64,000 bases of DNA from Halomonas faecis (lineage in GTDB: Bacteria > Pseudomonadota > Gammaproteobacteria > Pseudomonadales > Halomonadaceae). How positions within the stretch are numbered: position 1 is the stretch's first letter; each line of letters opens with the position of its first letter. Shown here piece by piece: positions 37,647 to 47,047 of this stretch. Under the pieces are notes generated by a model. It worked only from the letters and a program-made list of their open reading frames with translations, did no database searches and was not told the origin of the DNA. The stretch covers positions 62,001-126,000 of the forward strand of contig NZ_JAACZO010000052.1 in the NCBI RefSeq assembly GCF_010993975.1. Direction: 5' to 3'. The translations under genes were made by a program, and so were the position numbers.

Positions 37647-39058
37647 AACAGGTGGATTACGCCTCGGTCATGGCGCGTCGCAACGAGACCATGCTCTCGG
37701 CGCTGGGGCTGGATTACTCTCCTTTCCTCGAACATCCCATCGCCTTCGACTACGAGGCGCTGATGGGCATGGTCGACTACGATGTCGATACCATCCGGCG
37801 CATCCAGGCCGACTCAGGCGTGGGCGATACTGCGCTGATCGAGCTCAAGCAGATCACCGAGCTGGGGAGGCTTCTGGCGCCGCCGGGCAAGGGGGCGCGC
37901 ATCTTCGTCAAGGACGAAGCTGCCAACCCTTCAGGCAGCTACAAGGCACGCCGGGCCTCCCTCAGCCTGCACCATGCCCAGCAGGCCGGCTTTCGCGGTG
38001 CCGTGGCGGCCACCAGCGGCAACTACGGTGCCGCGGTGGCCAGCCAGGCAGCCATGCGCAACCTGGACTGCATCGTCGTGCAGGAGGTCTTCGACAGCCT
38101 AGGCATCGGTCAGCCGGAGATCCTCGAAAAGGGCCGGGCGTGCGAGATCTACGGCGCCGAGGTGCTACAGCTCAGCGTGGGGCCCGAGCTCTTCTACCAG
38201 TTCCTGCGCGTGCTCGAGGAAACCGGCTACTTCAACGCCTCGCTCTATACGCCCTACGCCATCGCCGGAGTGGAACCGCTGGGTGTCGAGATCGTCGAGC
38301 AGATGACCGCCGCCACCGGTCGCGCCCCCGACGTGGTGATGTGCACCCACGCCGGCGGCGGCAATCTGACCGGGACCGCCCGGGGCCTGCTCAAGGCGGG
38401 TGCCACCGATACCCAGGTGGTGGCCGCCAGCGTCGATCTGACTGGCCTGCACATGGCCAGCGACCGCGACTTCAATCGTAAGCACTTCACCACCGGCCAC
38501 ACCGGCTTCGGCATTCCCTTCGCCGGCTGGCCCGATCGCACTGACGTGCCGCGCAACGCCGCCCGCGCCCTGCGCTACATGGATCGCTACCTGCTGCTCA
38601 AGCAGGGCGAGGTCTTCTACATGACCGAGATGCTCGCCAGGCTGGAAGGTCTCGAGCGCGGCCCGGCCGGCAACGTGGCCCTGGCCGGCGCGCTGGCCCT
38701 GGCCCAGGAGATGGACGCAGGCCAGACCATCGTGGTGCAGGAGACCGAGTACGCCGGCGCCGGCAAGCAGCCCTCGGCGCAGCTCAGCTTCGCCCGCTCT
38801 CGCGGCATCGACATACGGCGAGGCGACAGCGATGACGAAGTGCCAGGCGAGTCGGTGGTCATACCCGATCACCCCTCGCGGCTGCGCGTTCGCGACGTCG
38901 ATCTGGACCGGGTGCGCAAGAGCCTCATTCGCAAGGCCACCACGCTGGTGCCCGAAGGGCGGGTCACGCGCCAGGAAGACATCGCCTTCCTCGCGGCGGA
39001 AACCCGCACCGATACCGCCTTCGTCGAGCGGGTGCTCGAGGCGCAGACCAGGAACTGA
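37643..39058 (+). CDS. ortB: 2-amino-4-oxopentanoate thiolase, beta subunit (OrtB)
   Basis: Catalytic PLP subunit of fold type II (threonine-synthase-like), 471 aa. The likely PLP lysine is K101 in NPSGSYKARRAS; ATSGNYGAAVASQAA is the phosphate/substrate loop and THAGGGNLTGTARGL the glycine-rich phosphate cup. With OrtA it would release acetyl-CoA and alanine (D-alanine in the clostridial enzyme). GAGGAAGAGC precedes the ATG. It is the last gene of the operon; no clear terminator was seen in the 86 bases before the convergent bepA. Confidence 0.85.
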   Translation: MKQVDYASVMARRNETMLSALGLDYSPFLEHPIAFDYEALMGMVDYDVDTIRRIQADSGVGDTALIELKQITELGRLLAPPGKGARIFVKDEAANPSGSYKARRASLSLHHAQQAGFRGAVAATSGNYGAAVASQAAMRNLDCIVVQEVFDSLGIGQPEILEKGRACEIYGAEVLQLSVGPELFYQFLRVLEETGYFNASLYTPYAIAGVEPLGVEIVEQMTAATGRAPDVVMCTHAGGGNLTGTARGLLKAGATDTQVVAASVDLTGLHMASDRDFNRKHFTTGHTGFGIPFAGWPDRTDVPRNAARALRYMDRYLLLKQGEVFYMTEMLARLEGLERGPAGNVALAGALALAQEMDAGQTIVVQETEYAGAGKQPSAQLSFARSRGIDIRRGDSDDEVPGESVVIPDHPSRLRVRDVDLDRVRKSLIRKATTLVPEGRVTRQEDIAFLAAETRTDTAFVERVLEAQTRN

Positions 39059-39144
39059 GCGCAGACATCGTGCCGAAGGGGGATTGCTGACGGGGTCGGC
39101 TGTATGGCAGACAACGTTTGCATACTGTAGAGCCGTCTCTAGGC

Positions 39145-40602
39145 CTAGAACGTCTCCAGCGTCTCGCGGTAGTCGATGAAGTCCTCGCGTCGGGTTTCGA
39201 TGCGGCTGGCGGCGGAACGGTCGCCGTCGCGTTCGGCAACGTCGCTGGCGACGTCGAGCTGGCGGATGGCGCGGTCGATCTCGCCGCTGAGCTGCAGCTG
39301 CTCGGCGCGAGCCAGGTGCCCCCAGGCTTCGCGTCCGCTACGGCCTGCGGCTTCGGCGAGCAGGCCGAAAATCTGGGGATCTTCGGGGCGTTCCTGAGCG
39401 AGATCGCGCAGCACGCGATAAGCTTCGTCGGGATCGCGCTGCAGGAACGCCTCGCCGAGCACCAGGCGTGTAGGTATGTGGCCGGGCATCAGGCGTAGCA
39501 GCCCCCGGCTGCGCCGGATGGCTTCATCGTAGCGGCCGGCCTCGAAGGCGACCTTGGCGGCGCTGGCCGGCAGAAGGGGCAAGTCGGGTAGCTCCTCGGC
39601 CAGCCGGTCGAGTTCGCTCAAGGCTCTGTCCGCGTCGCCGCGCTGGGCAACGATAAGCGCATCCAGGTAGCGTCGGGCCGTCTCGGGGGCATCGCCCTGG
39701 GCCAGACGGGTGACGGCTTGCCGAGGTTCTCGATCATGCAGGGTCAGCAGTGCCCGTGCCCGGATCATGTGGTAGAGCGGCGTGGCCTGCGTCGGCGACG
39801 TTTCTGTGGCCTCCAACTGACCGGCGCGGGAAGCGATGTCGCTGAGACGCGAGTCGGTTAGCGGGTGGGTCAGCAGGAACTCGGGCGGGTTGCCGCCTTG
39901 CAGGCTGACCTGGCGCTGCATGGCGCGGAATATGCGTACCATGGCCTGAGGATCGAAGCCGGCCTGAGTCATCGCCTGGAGCCCGATACGGTCGGCCTCC
40001 TGCTCGAAGCGCCGCGAATAACTCAGTTGGTCCTGCAGCAGTGCCGCCTGGGAGCCCATCGCTGCCGCCATGCCGGCATCCCCGGCGCCGCTGGCGGCAA
40101 TCAGCAGGCCGGCCAGCATGGCAGCCATGGCGGGCAATTGGGTCTGTTCGGCGCGTGACATGCTGCGGGCGTAGTGACGCTGGGACAGGTGGCCGAGTTC
40201 GTGTGCCACTACCGAGGCAGCGGCATCCTCCTCGTCGGCAAAGGCGAATAGCCCGGCATTGATGCCGATCACGCCGCCAGGCACGGCAAAGGCGTTGAGC
40301 GTGCGGCTTTCCACCAGGGTGACCACCGTGCGGGTGTTCGCCAGGTCACTGTACGGTATGAGCCGGGACACCAGTGACTCCACATACGCCTGAGCGAAGG
40401 GGTCCTGCCAAGTCGGTGCCTGGGCCCGGAACTGACGCAGCCAGGCGCGTCCCAGCTCGTACTCTGCGTCGCTGGCTACCTGGCTGGCTCCGCCCAGGCT
40501 GGGCAGTCCATAGTCATCCGCGGCCATGGCCTGAGCGGGATGCACGGCAAGGCCGGCAATCAGTGAGCCGGCGATGAGGCCGGAGCGAAGGTGACGCAGC
40601 AT
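39145..40602 (-). CDS. bepA: Periplasmic M48 metalloprotease/chaperone (BepA/YfgC)
   Basis: Periplasmic protease and assembly chaperone for outer-membrane proteins such as LptD. The 485-aa precursor has a signal peptide (cleavage near AMA, residue 27), the zinc motif HELGH (134-138) with EQEADRIG as the third-ligand region, and a C-terminal TPR domain (about 290-470) that binds the BAM complex. ATG start with a short conserved signal; the upstream strand has GAGGAAGGCC. It is divergent from tusA. Confidence 0.93.
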   Translation of the reverse strand: MLRHLRSGLIAGSLIAGLAVHPAQAMAADDYGLPSLGGASQVASDAEYELGRAWLRQFRAQAPTWQDPFAQAYVESLVSRLIPYSDLANTRTVVTLVESRTLNAFAVPGGVIGINAGLFAFADEEDAAASVVAHELGHLSQRHYARSMSRAEQTQLPAMAAMLAGLLIAASGAGDAGMAAAMGSQAALLQDQLSYSRRFEQEADRIGLQAMTQAGFDPQAMVRIFRAMQRQVSLQGGNPPEFLLTHPLTDSRLSDIASRAGQLEATETSPTQATPLYHMIRARALLTLHDREPRQAVTRLAQGDAPETARRYLDALIVAQRGDADRALSELDRLAEELPDLPLLPASAAKVAFEAGRYDEAIRRSRGLLRLMPGHIPTRLVLGEAFLQRDPDEAYRVLRDLAQERPEDPQIFGLLAEAAGRSGREAWGHLARAEQLQLSGEIDRAIRQLDVASDVAERDGDRSAASRIETRREDFIDYRETLETF

Positions 40603-40733
40603 GGCCTTCCTCGTGGTGATTGAGCGATCGGTTCTGTATCGGACATTGCTTCGACCTGCAAAGTGCCTTTAAATCGCAGGGGATTCGATGACGCTGGCAG
40701 GCGACATCCCCATTCATCATCTCGGGAGACCTC

Positions 40734-40982
40734 ATGGCTGTGCAACCTGACGACGTGCTCGATGCCCGTGGCCTTCCCTGCCCGCTGCCGCTGCTCAAGG
40801 CCAAGCAGGCACTGTCGCGCCTCTCCGAGGGACAACTGCTAGAGGTGCTGGCGACCGATGCCGGCTCGTGGCGCGATTTCGAGACATTCGCCGAGCAGAG
40901 CGTACATCAGCTCGTGGCCCGTGAGACGCGCGACGACACCTTCCATTATTGGCTGCGCAAGGGCGGGGAGCCAACGCCATGA
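40734..40982 (+). CDS. tusA: TusA-family sulfur carrier protein
   Basis: An 82-aa sulfur-transfer protein. The reactive cysteine is C16 in RGLPCPLPLLK, with the family fold. In E. coli TusA passes sulfur to TusBCD for 2-thiouridine; other family members serve in molybdenum cofactor or sulfur metabolism, and no tusBCD lie nearby. GGGAGACC precedes the ATG. Its stop overlaps the next start (ATGA). Confidence 0.88.
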   Translation: MAVQPDDVLDARGLPCPLPLLKAKQALSRLSEGQLLEVLATDAGSWRDFETFAEQSVHQLVARETRDDTFHYWLRKGGEPTP

Positions 40983-42079
40983 CACTGCGTACCGTCTTCA
41001 AGGGCTGGGTCGAGCACTACTTCTCCGATGAAGAAGCCGTGATTCTACTGGTGTTGCTGGCATTGGGGATTGCCGTGGTGGTGGTGCTGGGCCGCATGCT
41101 GGCACCGTTTCTCACTGCCCTGGTGATCGCCTTCCTGCTGCAGGGAGCCGTGAGTTGGCTGGAGCGGCAGGGCGCCCCACACTTGCTGGCAGTGATGGTG
41201 GTCTTTCTCGGTTTCATCGGCATATTGCTGGCCATGGCCTTCATCCTGATGCCGCTTATCTGGAACCAGTTGGTAGGCTTGGTTCAGGAGACGCCGCGCA
41301 TGTTCGCCAGTGGACAACAGCTGCTGGACGACTTGCAGGCGCGCTACCCCAACCTGATCACCCCCGACCAGATCCAGAACTGGATCGCCGCGGCGGGGCG
41401 TGAGATGACGCAGTTCGGGCAGCGCGCGCTGACGCTGTCGTTGGCGTCGCTGGGTAACGTCGTGGCGCTGATCGTCTACCTGGTGCTGGTGCCGATTCTG
41501 GTGTTCTTCATGCTCAAGGACCGTGACCGCCTGGTGGGCTTCACGCTGTCGCTGCTGCCGCAGCAGCGCGACCTGATGACACGTATCTGGCAGGAGATGG
41601 ACGACCAGATCGCCAATTTCGTGCGCGGCAAGTTCATCGAGATCGTCATCGTCGGCACCGTCTCCTTTCTCACTTTCGCCTTCTTCGGGCTACCCTACTC
41701 GGCGCTGCTGGCCGTGCTGGTGGGGCTTTCGGTGCTGGTGCCCTACATCGGGGCCGCAGTGGCCACGCTGCCGGTAGCGGCGGTGGCCGGCTTTCATTTC
41801 GGGATGACCGACGAGTTCGTCTACGTGCTGGTCGCCTACGGCATCATTCAGGCGCTGGACGGTAACGTATTGGTGCCGATTCTGTTTTCCGAGGCGGTCA
41901 ATCTGCATCCGGTGTCGATCATCCTGGCGGTACTGTTCTTCGGCGGAGTGTGGGGATTCTGGGGAATCTTCTTCGCCATTCCGCTGGCCACGCTGATCAA
42001 AGCGTTGGTCTATGCCTGGCCGCGAGGTATCCAGTCCCGCCAGGCCGAAGTGGCGCAGCAGGAGCTGGTGGAGGAGTGA
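40979..42079 (+). CDS. perM: AI-2E family transporter (PerM-like)
   Basis: Inner-membrane protein of 366 aa in the AI-2E/PerM family, with about eight helices: a pair near 25-85, a central amphipathic domain (about 100-200), and four more in the C-terminal half, including FFGLPYSALLAVLVGLSVLVPYIGAAVATLPV. Some members export autoinducer-2, others are sodium/proton antiporters; PerM next to BepA and a PrxQ is common in gammaproteobacteria. Translation is coupled to tusA by ATGA. Confidence 0.85.
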   Translation: MTLRTVFKGWVEHYFSDEEAVILLVLLALGIAVVVVLGRMLAPFLTALVIAFLLQGAVSWLERQGAPHLLAVMVVFLGFIGILLAMAFILMPLIWNQLVGLVQETPRMFASGQQLLDDLQARYPNLITPDQIQNWIAAAGREMTQFGQRALTLSLASLGNVVALIVYLVLVPILVFFMLKDRDRLVGFTLSLLPQQRDLMTRIWQEMDDQIANFVRGKFIEIVIVGTVSFLTFAFFGLPYSALLAVLVGLSVLVPYIGAAVATLPVAAVAGFHFGMTDEFVYVLVAYGIIQALDGNVLVPILFSEAVNLHPVSIILAVLFFGGVWGFWGIFFAIPLATLIKALVYAWPRGIQSRQAEVAQQELVEE

Positions 42080-42088
42080 CGGCGCGCC

Positions 42089-42565
42089 TCAAGACCCTAC
42101 ATGCAGCTCCTGTGCGGCTTCCAGCACCTCCTGAGCATGGCCCTTGACCTTCACGCCCCGCCACTCTCGGGCCAGGCGGCCTTCGGCATCGATCAGGAAA
42201 GTGCTGCGCTCGATGCCCAGATGCTCCTTGCCGTAGAGTTTCTTGAGCTTGATGACATCGAACAGTCGGCAGAGCGTCTCGTCCTTGTCGGTGATGAGCT
42301 CGAAGTTGAAGCCCTGCTTGGCCTTGAAGTTCTCCTGGGCGCGAAGGCCATCCCGGGAGACGCCGAGGATGACCGTGTTGGCGGCATCGAAGTCTGGCTT
42401 GCGGTCACGGAAGTCGCCTCCCTCGGTGGTGCAGCCTGGCGTGCTGGCCTTGGGGTAGAAGTAGATGACCACCTGCTTACCCTGGAGTGCCGAGAGGGTC
42501 ACGGTGGTGTCGCCGGTGGCGGTGGCAGTGAAGTCGGGAACGGGCAGGCCGATGGCTACGGTCAT
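42089..42565 (-). CDS. bcp: Thioredoxin-dependent peroxiredoxin, PrxQ/Bcp family
   Basis: Reduces hydrogen peroxide and organic hydroperoxides using thioredoxin. The 158-aa protein has the peroxidatic cysteine C45 in STPGCTTE. The cysteine five residues on, as in E. coli Bcp, is absent; instead C99 in DETLCRLF sits where Xanthomonas-type PrxQ has its resolving cysteine, so it is the other subtype. CAGGAGCCTCC precedes the ATG. It converges with perM and diverges from dapA. Confidence 0.93.
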   Translation of the reverse strand: MTVAIGLPVPDFTATATGDTTVTLSALQGKQVVIYFYPKASTPGCTTEGGDFRDRKPDFDAANTVILGVSRDGLRAQENFKAKQGFNFELITDKDETLCRLFDVIKLKKLYGKEHLGIERSTFLIDAEGRLAREWRGVKVKGHAQEVLEAAQELHVGS

Positions 42566-42745
42566 GGAGGCTCCTGGTCGATCGTGAGGGTTCAGGGGAG
42601 CCTCGATTACACGCAACTGCCGCCGTACTGTCAAAGCTGCTGGCGTGCTGTACAGCCTTCGGCTGCCTGAGTACCATTTACCTTTTGGCAACTGGGCGCT
42701 GCGGCAGGTCCAATGCGCGAGAGCGGCAACAGCGAGAGGTAGGAC

Positions 42746-43630
42746 ATGATCACAGGCAGCATCGTCGCCCTGGCGACGCCGATGAAAGTCAATGGCGACA
42801 TCGATTGGGAGGCTCTGCGTCGCCTGGTGAACTTCCACCTCGACAACGGTACCGATGCCATCGTTGCCGCTGGCACCACCGGCGAGCCCACCACCATGTC
42901 GTTCGCCGAGCACTTCGACGTCATCCGCACTGTGGTCGAGGAGGTGAACGGCCGTATTCCGGTCATTGCGGGTACCGGTGCCAACGCCACCTCCGAGGCG
43001 GTGGAGCTGGCACGCTACGCCAGCGAGGTGGGTGCCGACTACTGCCTGTCGGTGTGCCCCTATTACAACAAGCCGACCCAGGAAGGGCTCTACCAGCACT
43101 TCAAGGCGGTGGCCGAGGGGAGCCGCCTGCCGGTGATCCTCTACAACGTGCCCGGGCGCACCTGCTCGGATCTCTACAACGAGACGGTGCTGCGTCTCGC
43201 CGAGGTCGACAACATCATCGGCCTCAAGGATGCGACCGGTAACCTGGAGCGTGCCGAGGACTTGATCGGGCGCTTGGCGGGCAGCGGCTTCATGCTCTAT
43301 TCCGGCGACGATGGCACGGCCTGCGACTTCATGCTGATGGGCGGCCACGGCGATATCTCGGTGACGGCCAATGTCGCGCCGCAAGCCATGCATGAGCTGT
43401 GTGCCGCCGCGGTGGCCGGCGATACGGACCGAGCACACCCCATCAACACGCGCCTGATGCCGCTGCACACCAACCTCGGTATCGAGGCGAACCCGATACC
43501 CGTCAAGTGGGCCCTGAACCGGATGGGGCTCATCGAGCCGGGCATACGCCTGCCATTGACCTGGCTTTCCGAGAAATACCATTCGACCGTGGGCGAGGCC
43601 CTGCAGCTGGCCGGCGTGATCGATGATTGA
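42746..43630 (+). CDS. dapA: 4-hydroxy-tetrahydrodipicolinate synthase
   Basis: Condenses pyruvate with aspartate semialdehyde, first step of the lysine/diaminopimelate branch. The 294-aa TIM barrel has the Schiff-base lysine K161 in [17 protein letters not shown] and the YNVPGRT tyrosine motif. GAGAGGTAGGAC precedes the ATG. It is followed 57 bases later by bamC, the dapA-bamC(nlpB)-purC order of E. coli, here with an MBL gene inserted. Confidence 0.97.
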   Translation: MITGSIVALATPMKVNGDIDWEALRRLVNFHLDNGTDAIVAAGTTGEPTTMSFAEHFDVIRTVVEEVNGRIPVIAGTGANATSEAVELARYASEVGADYCLSVCPYYNKPTQEGLYQHFKAVAEGSRLPVILYNVPGRTCSDLYNETVLRLAEVDNIIGLKDATGNLERAEDLIGRLAGSGFMLYSGDDGTACDFMLMGGHGDISVTANVAPQAMHELCAAAVAGDTDRAHPINTRLMPLHTNLGIEANPIPVKWALNRMGLIEPGIRLPLTWLSEKYHSTVGEALQLAGVIDD

Positions 43631-43687
43631 GCGGTGCACGCCCACTCGGCGACGCATTGCCCCGACAACCCGATGCAAGGTGGATGC

Positions 43688-44656
43688 ATGAACTCTGCGC
43701 TGAAATGGATGCCGCTGGTGGCGGTCGCTGCTCTGGCCACTGCCGGCTGTGCCCGCGAGGGCTTCTACGATGACCGGAACCTCGACTACGTGGAGGCAAA
43801 GCGCAGCGATCCACTGGTGCTGCCCGAGAGTCGCAACGACCGGCGTTATGAAGATGCCATGCCGGTCCCTCGAGCCAATGCTTCGCGCCTCGGCAGCGAC
43901 CCCGTCGACACGCCGCTGCCTTCTCGCCTGGCTGCCGGCCGTGCGGTGGAGCGTGACTTCGTCGAGCGGCGTGAAGTGCGCAGCGACCGCTGGCTGGTGG
44001 TGGGAGCCGACCCGGGCACGGTATGGCCGCAGTTGCAGGATTTTGCCAATTCTCGTGGCCTCGCCGTGCAGGGAGTGGACAACGAGCGCGGCGAGATCGT
44101 GACCGGCCAGGGGCGGCTGAGCGTTCGCCAGGGGCTGCGCGCCGGCGACAGCGAAGTGCGCTGTGAGCAGGAGGGACGTCCGGTGGCCAGTTGTCTGGAT
44201 GCCCTGGAGCAACACTTCAGCGCGCGCAGCGCGACTGCCAGTGCCGCGTCGCTCAGCGGGCAGCGCCTCGCCACGGAAGATCGCCTGCGTTTCACCCAGC
44301 GCAGCAGCGGCGAGTGGGTCGTCGAAATTCCGCTCGACATCGACCGCGTCTGGGCAGAGTTGAGCCACCAGTTGGAGGCCGATTTCACCGTCGAGGGGCG
44401 ACGTCAACTGCTCGAGCAAGACGCCGAGAACCACGATTTCCTGGTCGAGTATATGACGGCCAGCGAGCGCGAGCGCGGCATGATCGACATCATCCTCAGC
44501 CCGGACGTGCGTCAAACACCGCAGACGATCCGTCTGGCCCTCGAGTCCGACGGTTCCGAGCGGACGGTGTTGCGGGCCTTGAACGCGAGCGAGCGTCGCT
44601 ATACGGAAGAAGATGCCCGCGAACTGCTGGAGCGGGTGGCAGGCCTGCTGCGCTGA
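43688..44656 (+). CDS. bamC: Outer membrane protein assembly factor BamC
   Basis: Lipoprotein of the BAM complex, 322 aa. The lipoprotein signal ends in the lipobox ATAGC with lipidated C21; an unstructured N-terminal stretch (about 22-100) precedes two helix-grip domains (about 110-210 and 220-320). Weakly conserved, identified by lipobox, domain plan and the dapA-bamC-purC context. The ATG with AAGGTGG about four bases ahead of an in-frame alternative (43684 region) was taken because it gives a standard signal peptide. It overlaps the MBL gene by one base. Confidence 0.85.
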   Translation: MNSALKWMPLVAVAALATAGCAREGFYDDRNLDYVEAKRSDPLVLPESRNDRRYEDAMPVPRANASRLGSDPVDTPLPSRLAAGRAVERDFVERREVRSDRWLVVGADPGTVWPQLQDFANSRGLAVQGVDNERGEIVTGQGRLSVRQGLRAGDSEVRCEQEGRPVASCLDALEQHFSARSATASAASLSGQRLATEDRLRFTQRSSGEWVVEIPLDIDRVWAELSHQLEADFTVEGRRQLLEQDAENHDFLVEYMTASERERGMIDIILSPDVRQTPQTIRLALESDGSERTVLRALNASERRYTEEDARELLERVAGLLR

Positions 44657-45456
44657 TGGCCGAGTGGCTTGCGCCGGCCGGTTCGGCGGGGCGACTGCAT
44701 TTCGCATCGCTGGGCAGCGGCAGCAAGGGCAACGCCACCTTGGTCAGCGACGGCGAGACGTGCCTGTTGGTCGACTGCGGCTTCGGTTTGCGCGAAACGG
44801 AGCGGCGCCTGGCGCGTCTCGGGGTGCATCCGCGCCAGCTCCATGCCGTGTTGGTCACTCACGAGCACGGTGACCATCTGCGCGGCGTTGGGCCGCTGGC
44901 GCGGCGTCATGGCGTGCCGGTCTACCTGACTCCGGGCACCTGGCTAGCCGGTCGGCTGGGTGAGGTGCCGAGCCAGCACTGGATCACGCCACAGGCGCCC
45001 TTTGCGGTCCGCGGGATCCGTGTCCAGCCGGTCACGGTGCCCCACGACGCTCGCGAACCCGTGCAGTTCCGCTTCACGGCCGGTGCACGCAGTCTGGGTG
45101 TGCTCACCGATCTCGGTCATGGTACCGAACACGTGACCCGGGCGTTCGCCGGTTGCGATGCGCTGGTGCTGGAATGCAATCATGACGTGCAGATGCTTGC
45201 CGAGGGCCCCTACCCGCCGCGGCTGAAGCGCCGCGTGGGCGGCAACTGGGGGCACTTGGCCAATGCCCAGGCGGCGTCGCTGCTGCCGAGGCTGGGGCTC
45301 GACCGGCTGCAGCGCATCGTCTGTTCGCATCTTTCCGAACACAACAACCGTGCCGAGCGGGTCAGAGACGCCCTGATACCGCTGCTCGACGGTGACGACT
45401 CACGGCTGCTCGTGGCCGCCCAGGCCGAGGGCGTGGGTTGGCAGCGCATCGAGTGA
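44656..45456 (+). CDS. MBL-fold metallohydrolase (YycJ/WalJ-like)
   Basis: Metallo-beta-lactamase-fold hydrolase, 266 aa. Metal-binding motif THEHGDH with H69, H71, D73 and H74; [12 protein letters not shown] and HLSEHNN complete the family pattern. Relatives are nucleases or cleave phosphodiesters; the E. coli region lacks this gene, while many other proteobacteria keep it between bamC and purC. The ATG overlaps the bamC stop (TGATG). The substrate is unknown. Confidence 0.85.
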   Translation: MAEWLAPAGSAGRLHFASLGSGSKGNATLVSDGETCLLVDCGFGLRETERRLARLGVHPRQLHAVLVTHEHGDHLRGVGPLARRHGVPVYLTPGTWLAGRLGEVPSQHWITPQAPFAVRGIRVQPVTVPHDAREPVQFRFTAGARSLGVLTDLGHGTEHVTRAFAGCDALVLECNHDVQMLAEGPYPPRLKRRVGGNWGHLANAQAASLLPRLGLDRLQRIVCSHLSEHNNRAERVRDALIPLLDGDDSRLLVAAQAEGVGWQRIE

Positions 45457-45493
45457 CCCCACCTTTCTTCTCTATTCCTGCCTGGAGACATTC

Positions 45494-46207
45494 ATGGAAA
45501 AGCGTCAAGAACTCTATGCCGGCAAGGCCAAGTCGGTCTTCGCCACCGATGATCCCGACCATCTGATACTGACGTTTCGTGACGATACCAGCGCCTTCGA
45601 CGGCGAGCGCATGGAGTCACTGGCGCGCAAGGGAATGGTCAACAATCGCTTCAACGCCTTCATCATGGAACAGCTGGCAGCGGCGGGCATTCCCACCCAC
45701 TTCACGCAGCGCCTCTCCGATACCGAGAGCGTGGTCAAGAAACTCGACATGATTCCGGTGGAGTGTGTGGTACGCAACATCGCCGCTGGTGGCCTGGTCA
45801 AGCGCCTCGGCGTGGAAGAGGGCAAGGAACTGAACCCGCCCACCTTCGAGCTGTTCCTCAAGAACGACGCCTTGCATGACCCCATGATCAACGAGTCGCT
45901 GGCCGAAACCTTCGGCTGGGCTACCCCCGAGCAACTTGCCGAGATGAAGGCGCTGACCTTTCGCGTCAACGACGTGCTCAAGCGGCTGTTCGCCGATGGC
46001 GGCCTGTTGCTGGTGGACTACAAGCTCGAGTTCGGCCTGTTCAAGGGCGAGATCGTGCTGGGTGACGAATTTTCGCCGGACGGCTGCCGGCTGTGGGACG
46101 CCGAGACCCGCGAAAAGCTGGACAAGGACCGTTTCCGCCAGGGGCTGGGTGGCGTCATCGAGGCCTACGAGGAGGTCGGGCGGCGCATCGGCGTCGGTTT
46201 CGACTGA
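45494..46207 (+). CDS. purC: Phosphoribosylaminoimidazole-succinocarboxamide synthase
   Basis: SAICAR synthetase of purine biosynthesis: joins CAIR and aspartate with ATP. At 237 aa it matches E. coli PurC exactly in length; [11 protein letters not shown] near the start is the ATP-binding strand, [11 protein letters not shown] and LVDYKLEFG the conserved catalytic core. TGGAGA precedes the ATG. It lies 13 bases from the end of convergent trmO. Confidence 0.97.
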   Translation: MEKRQELYAGKAKSVFATDDPDHLILTFRDDTSAFDGERMESLARKGMVNNRFNAFIMEQLAAAGIPTHFTQRLSDTESVVKKLDMIPVECVVRNIAAGGLVKRLGVEEGKELNPPTFELFLKNDALHDPMINESLAETFGWATPEQLAEMKALTFRVNDVLKRLFADGGLLLVDYKLEFGLFKGEIVLGDEFSPDGCRLWDAETREKLDKDRFRQGLGGVIEAYEEVGRRIGVGFD

Positions 46208-46220
46208 AACCGTGGCTCAG

Positions 46221-46949
46221 TCACTCGTGGGCCGGCACGATCTCGACGACGTGCAGCCAGGACGGGCCAACTGCGTTCGCTTCGGCGCAGAAGCGAACGT
46301 CCACGTCGCGCAGCCGCACCCCGTAGATTCGCGACTCGCTCCCGTTGCGGTAGGCGGGGCGCGGATCCTGGGCCAGCACCTGTTCGATCAGGTCGCGTAG
46401 CGAATCGCCATCGGGGCGGGTGGCCAAGGTTGCGTTCGCGGCGGCCGAAAACCTCACGCCCAGGCGCTGGGGCGCCGCGTTGGCATAGCCGCCGCGTGCC
46501 TCAGGGCGTGACTCGGTCCAGGGCAGGTAAGGCTTGATGTCGAGTACCGGCGTACCGCTGACGAGGTCGGCGCCGCCGAGCCGCAGCCTCACGCCGTGGC
46601 GCGTATCGATGTCGAGGAGCTCCACCAGCGACAGGCCCAGCCGGTTGGGCCGGGAAGGACTGCGGCTGGCGAACACGCCGACCTTGGCGTTGCCGCCCAG
46701 ACGCGGTGGACGAACCAGCGGCGTCCAGCGCGGTGGGCTTCGATGGAATAGGAAGGTCAGCCACAGGTGGCTGAAGGCATCGAGTCCGCGTACGGCGAGC
46801 GGGTCGTCGTAGGGGGGGGCCAGCGTCAGCACGGCACGAGCGGCCGGCGCCAGTCCGGGCTGGCGGGGAATGCCGAACTTGTCGGGAAAGTCGCTTTCCA
46901 GATGGCCGATCGGGGTCAGCGTAGGAACGGGGGCAGTGGTTTGCGTCAT
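46221..46949 (-). CDS. trmO: tRNA N6-methyltransferase TrmO (TsaA/YaeB)
   Basis: Methylates N6 of threonylcarbamoyladenosine at position 37 in ANN-decoding tRNAs, chiefly tRNA-Thr. The 242-aa beta-barrel has GHLESDFPDKFGIPRQPGL (about 14-32) and the SRSPSRPNRLGLSLVELL core, plus DIKPYLPW. The upstream ribosome site is weak; the ATG gives MTQTTAPVPTLTPIGH, the family opening. Note tsaB, whose product makes the substrate modification, lies about 8 kb away in the same window. Confidence 0.93.
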   Translation of the reverse strand: MTQTTAPVPTLTPIGHLESDFPDKFGIPRQPGLAPAARAVLTLAPPYDDPLAVRGLDAFSHLWLTFLFHRSPPRWTPLVRPPRLGGNAKVGVFASRSPSRPNRLGLSLVELLDIDTRHGVRLRLGGADLVSGTPVLDIKPYLPWTESRPEARGGYANAAPQRLGVRFSAAANATLATRPDGDSLRDLIEQVLAQDPRPAYRNGSESRIYGVRLRDVDVRFCAEANAVGPSWLHVVEIVPAHE

Positions 46950-47047
46950 GCGACGATTATGCCCGTCCCAGATGAGGCGGGCGAGTCCATTGGCGAGCGG
47001 CTTCGGCTTGTGTACTCTCGGTGCAGTCTCATTGGCGCAGGGCAAAC

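Noticed and set aside
42566-44707. Very long open frame on the minus strand continuing upstream of bcp, antisense to dapA and bamC
   Set aside because: The only recognisable protein in it is the last 158 residues (Bcp), which has its own ribosome site; the rest is an antisense shadow in high-GC DNA with His/Gln/Gly-rich nonsense composition.
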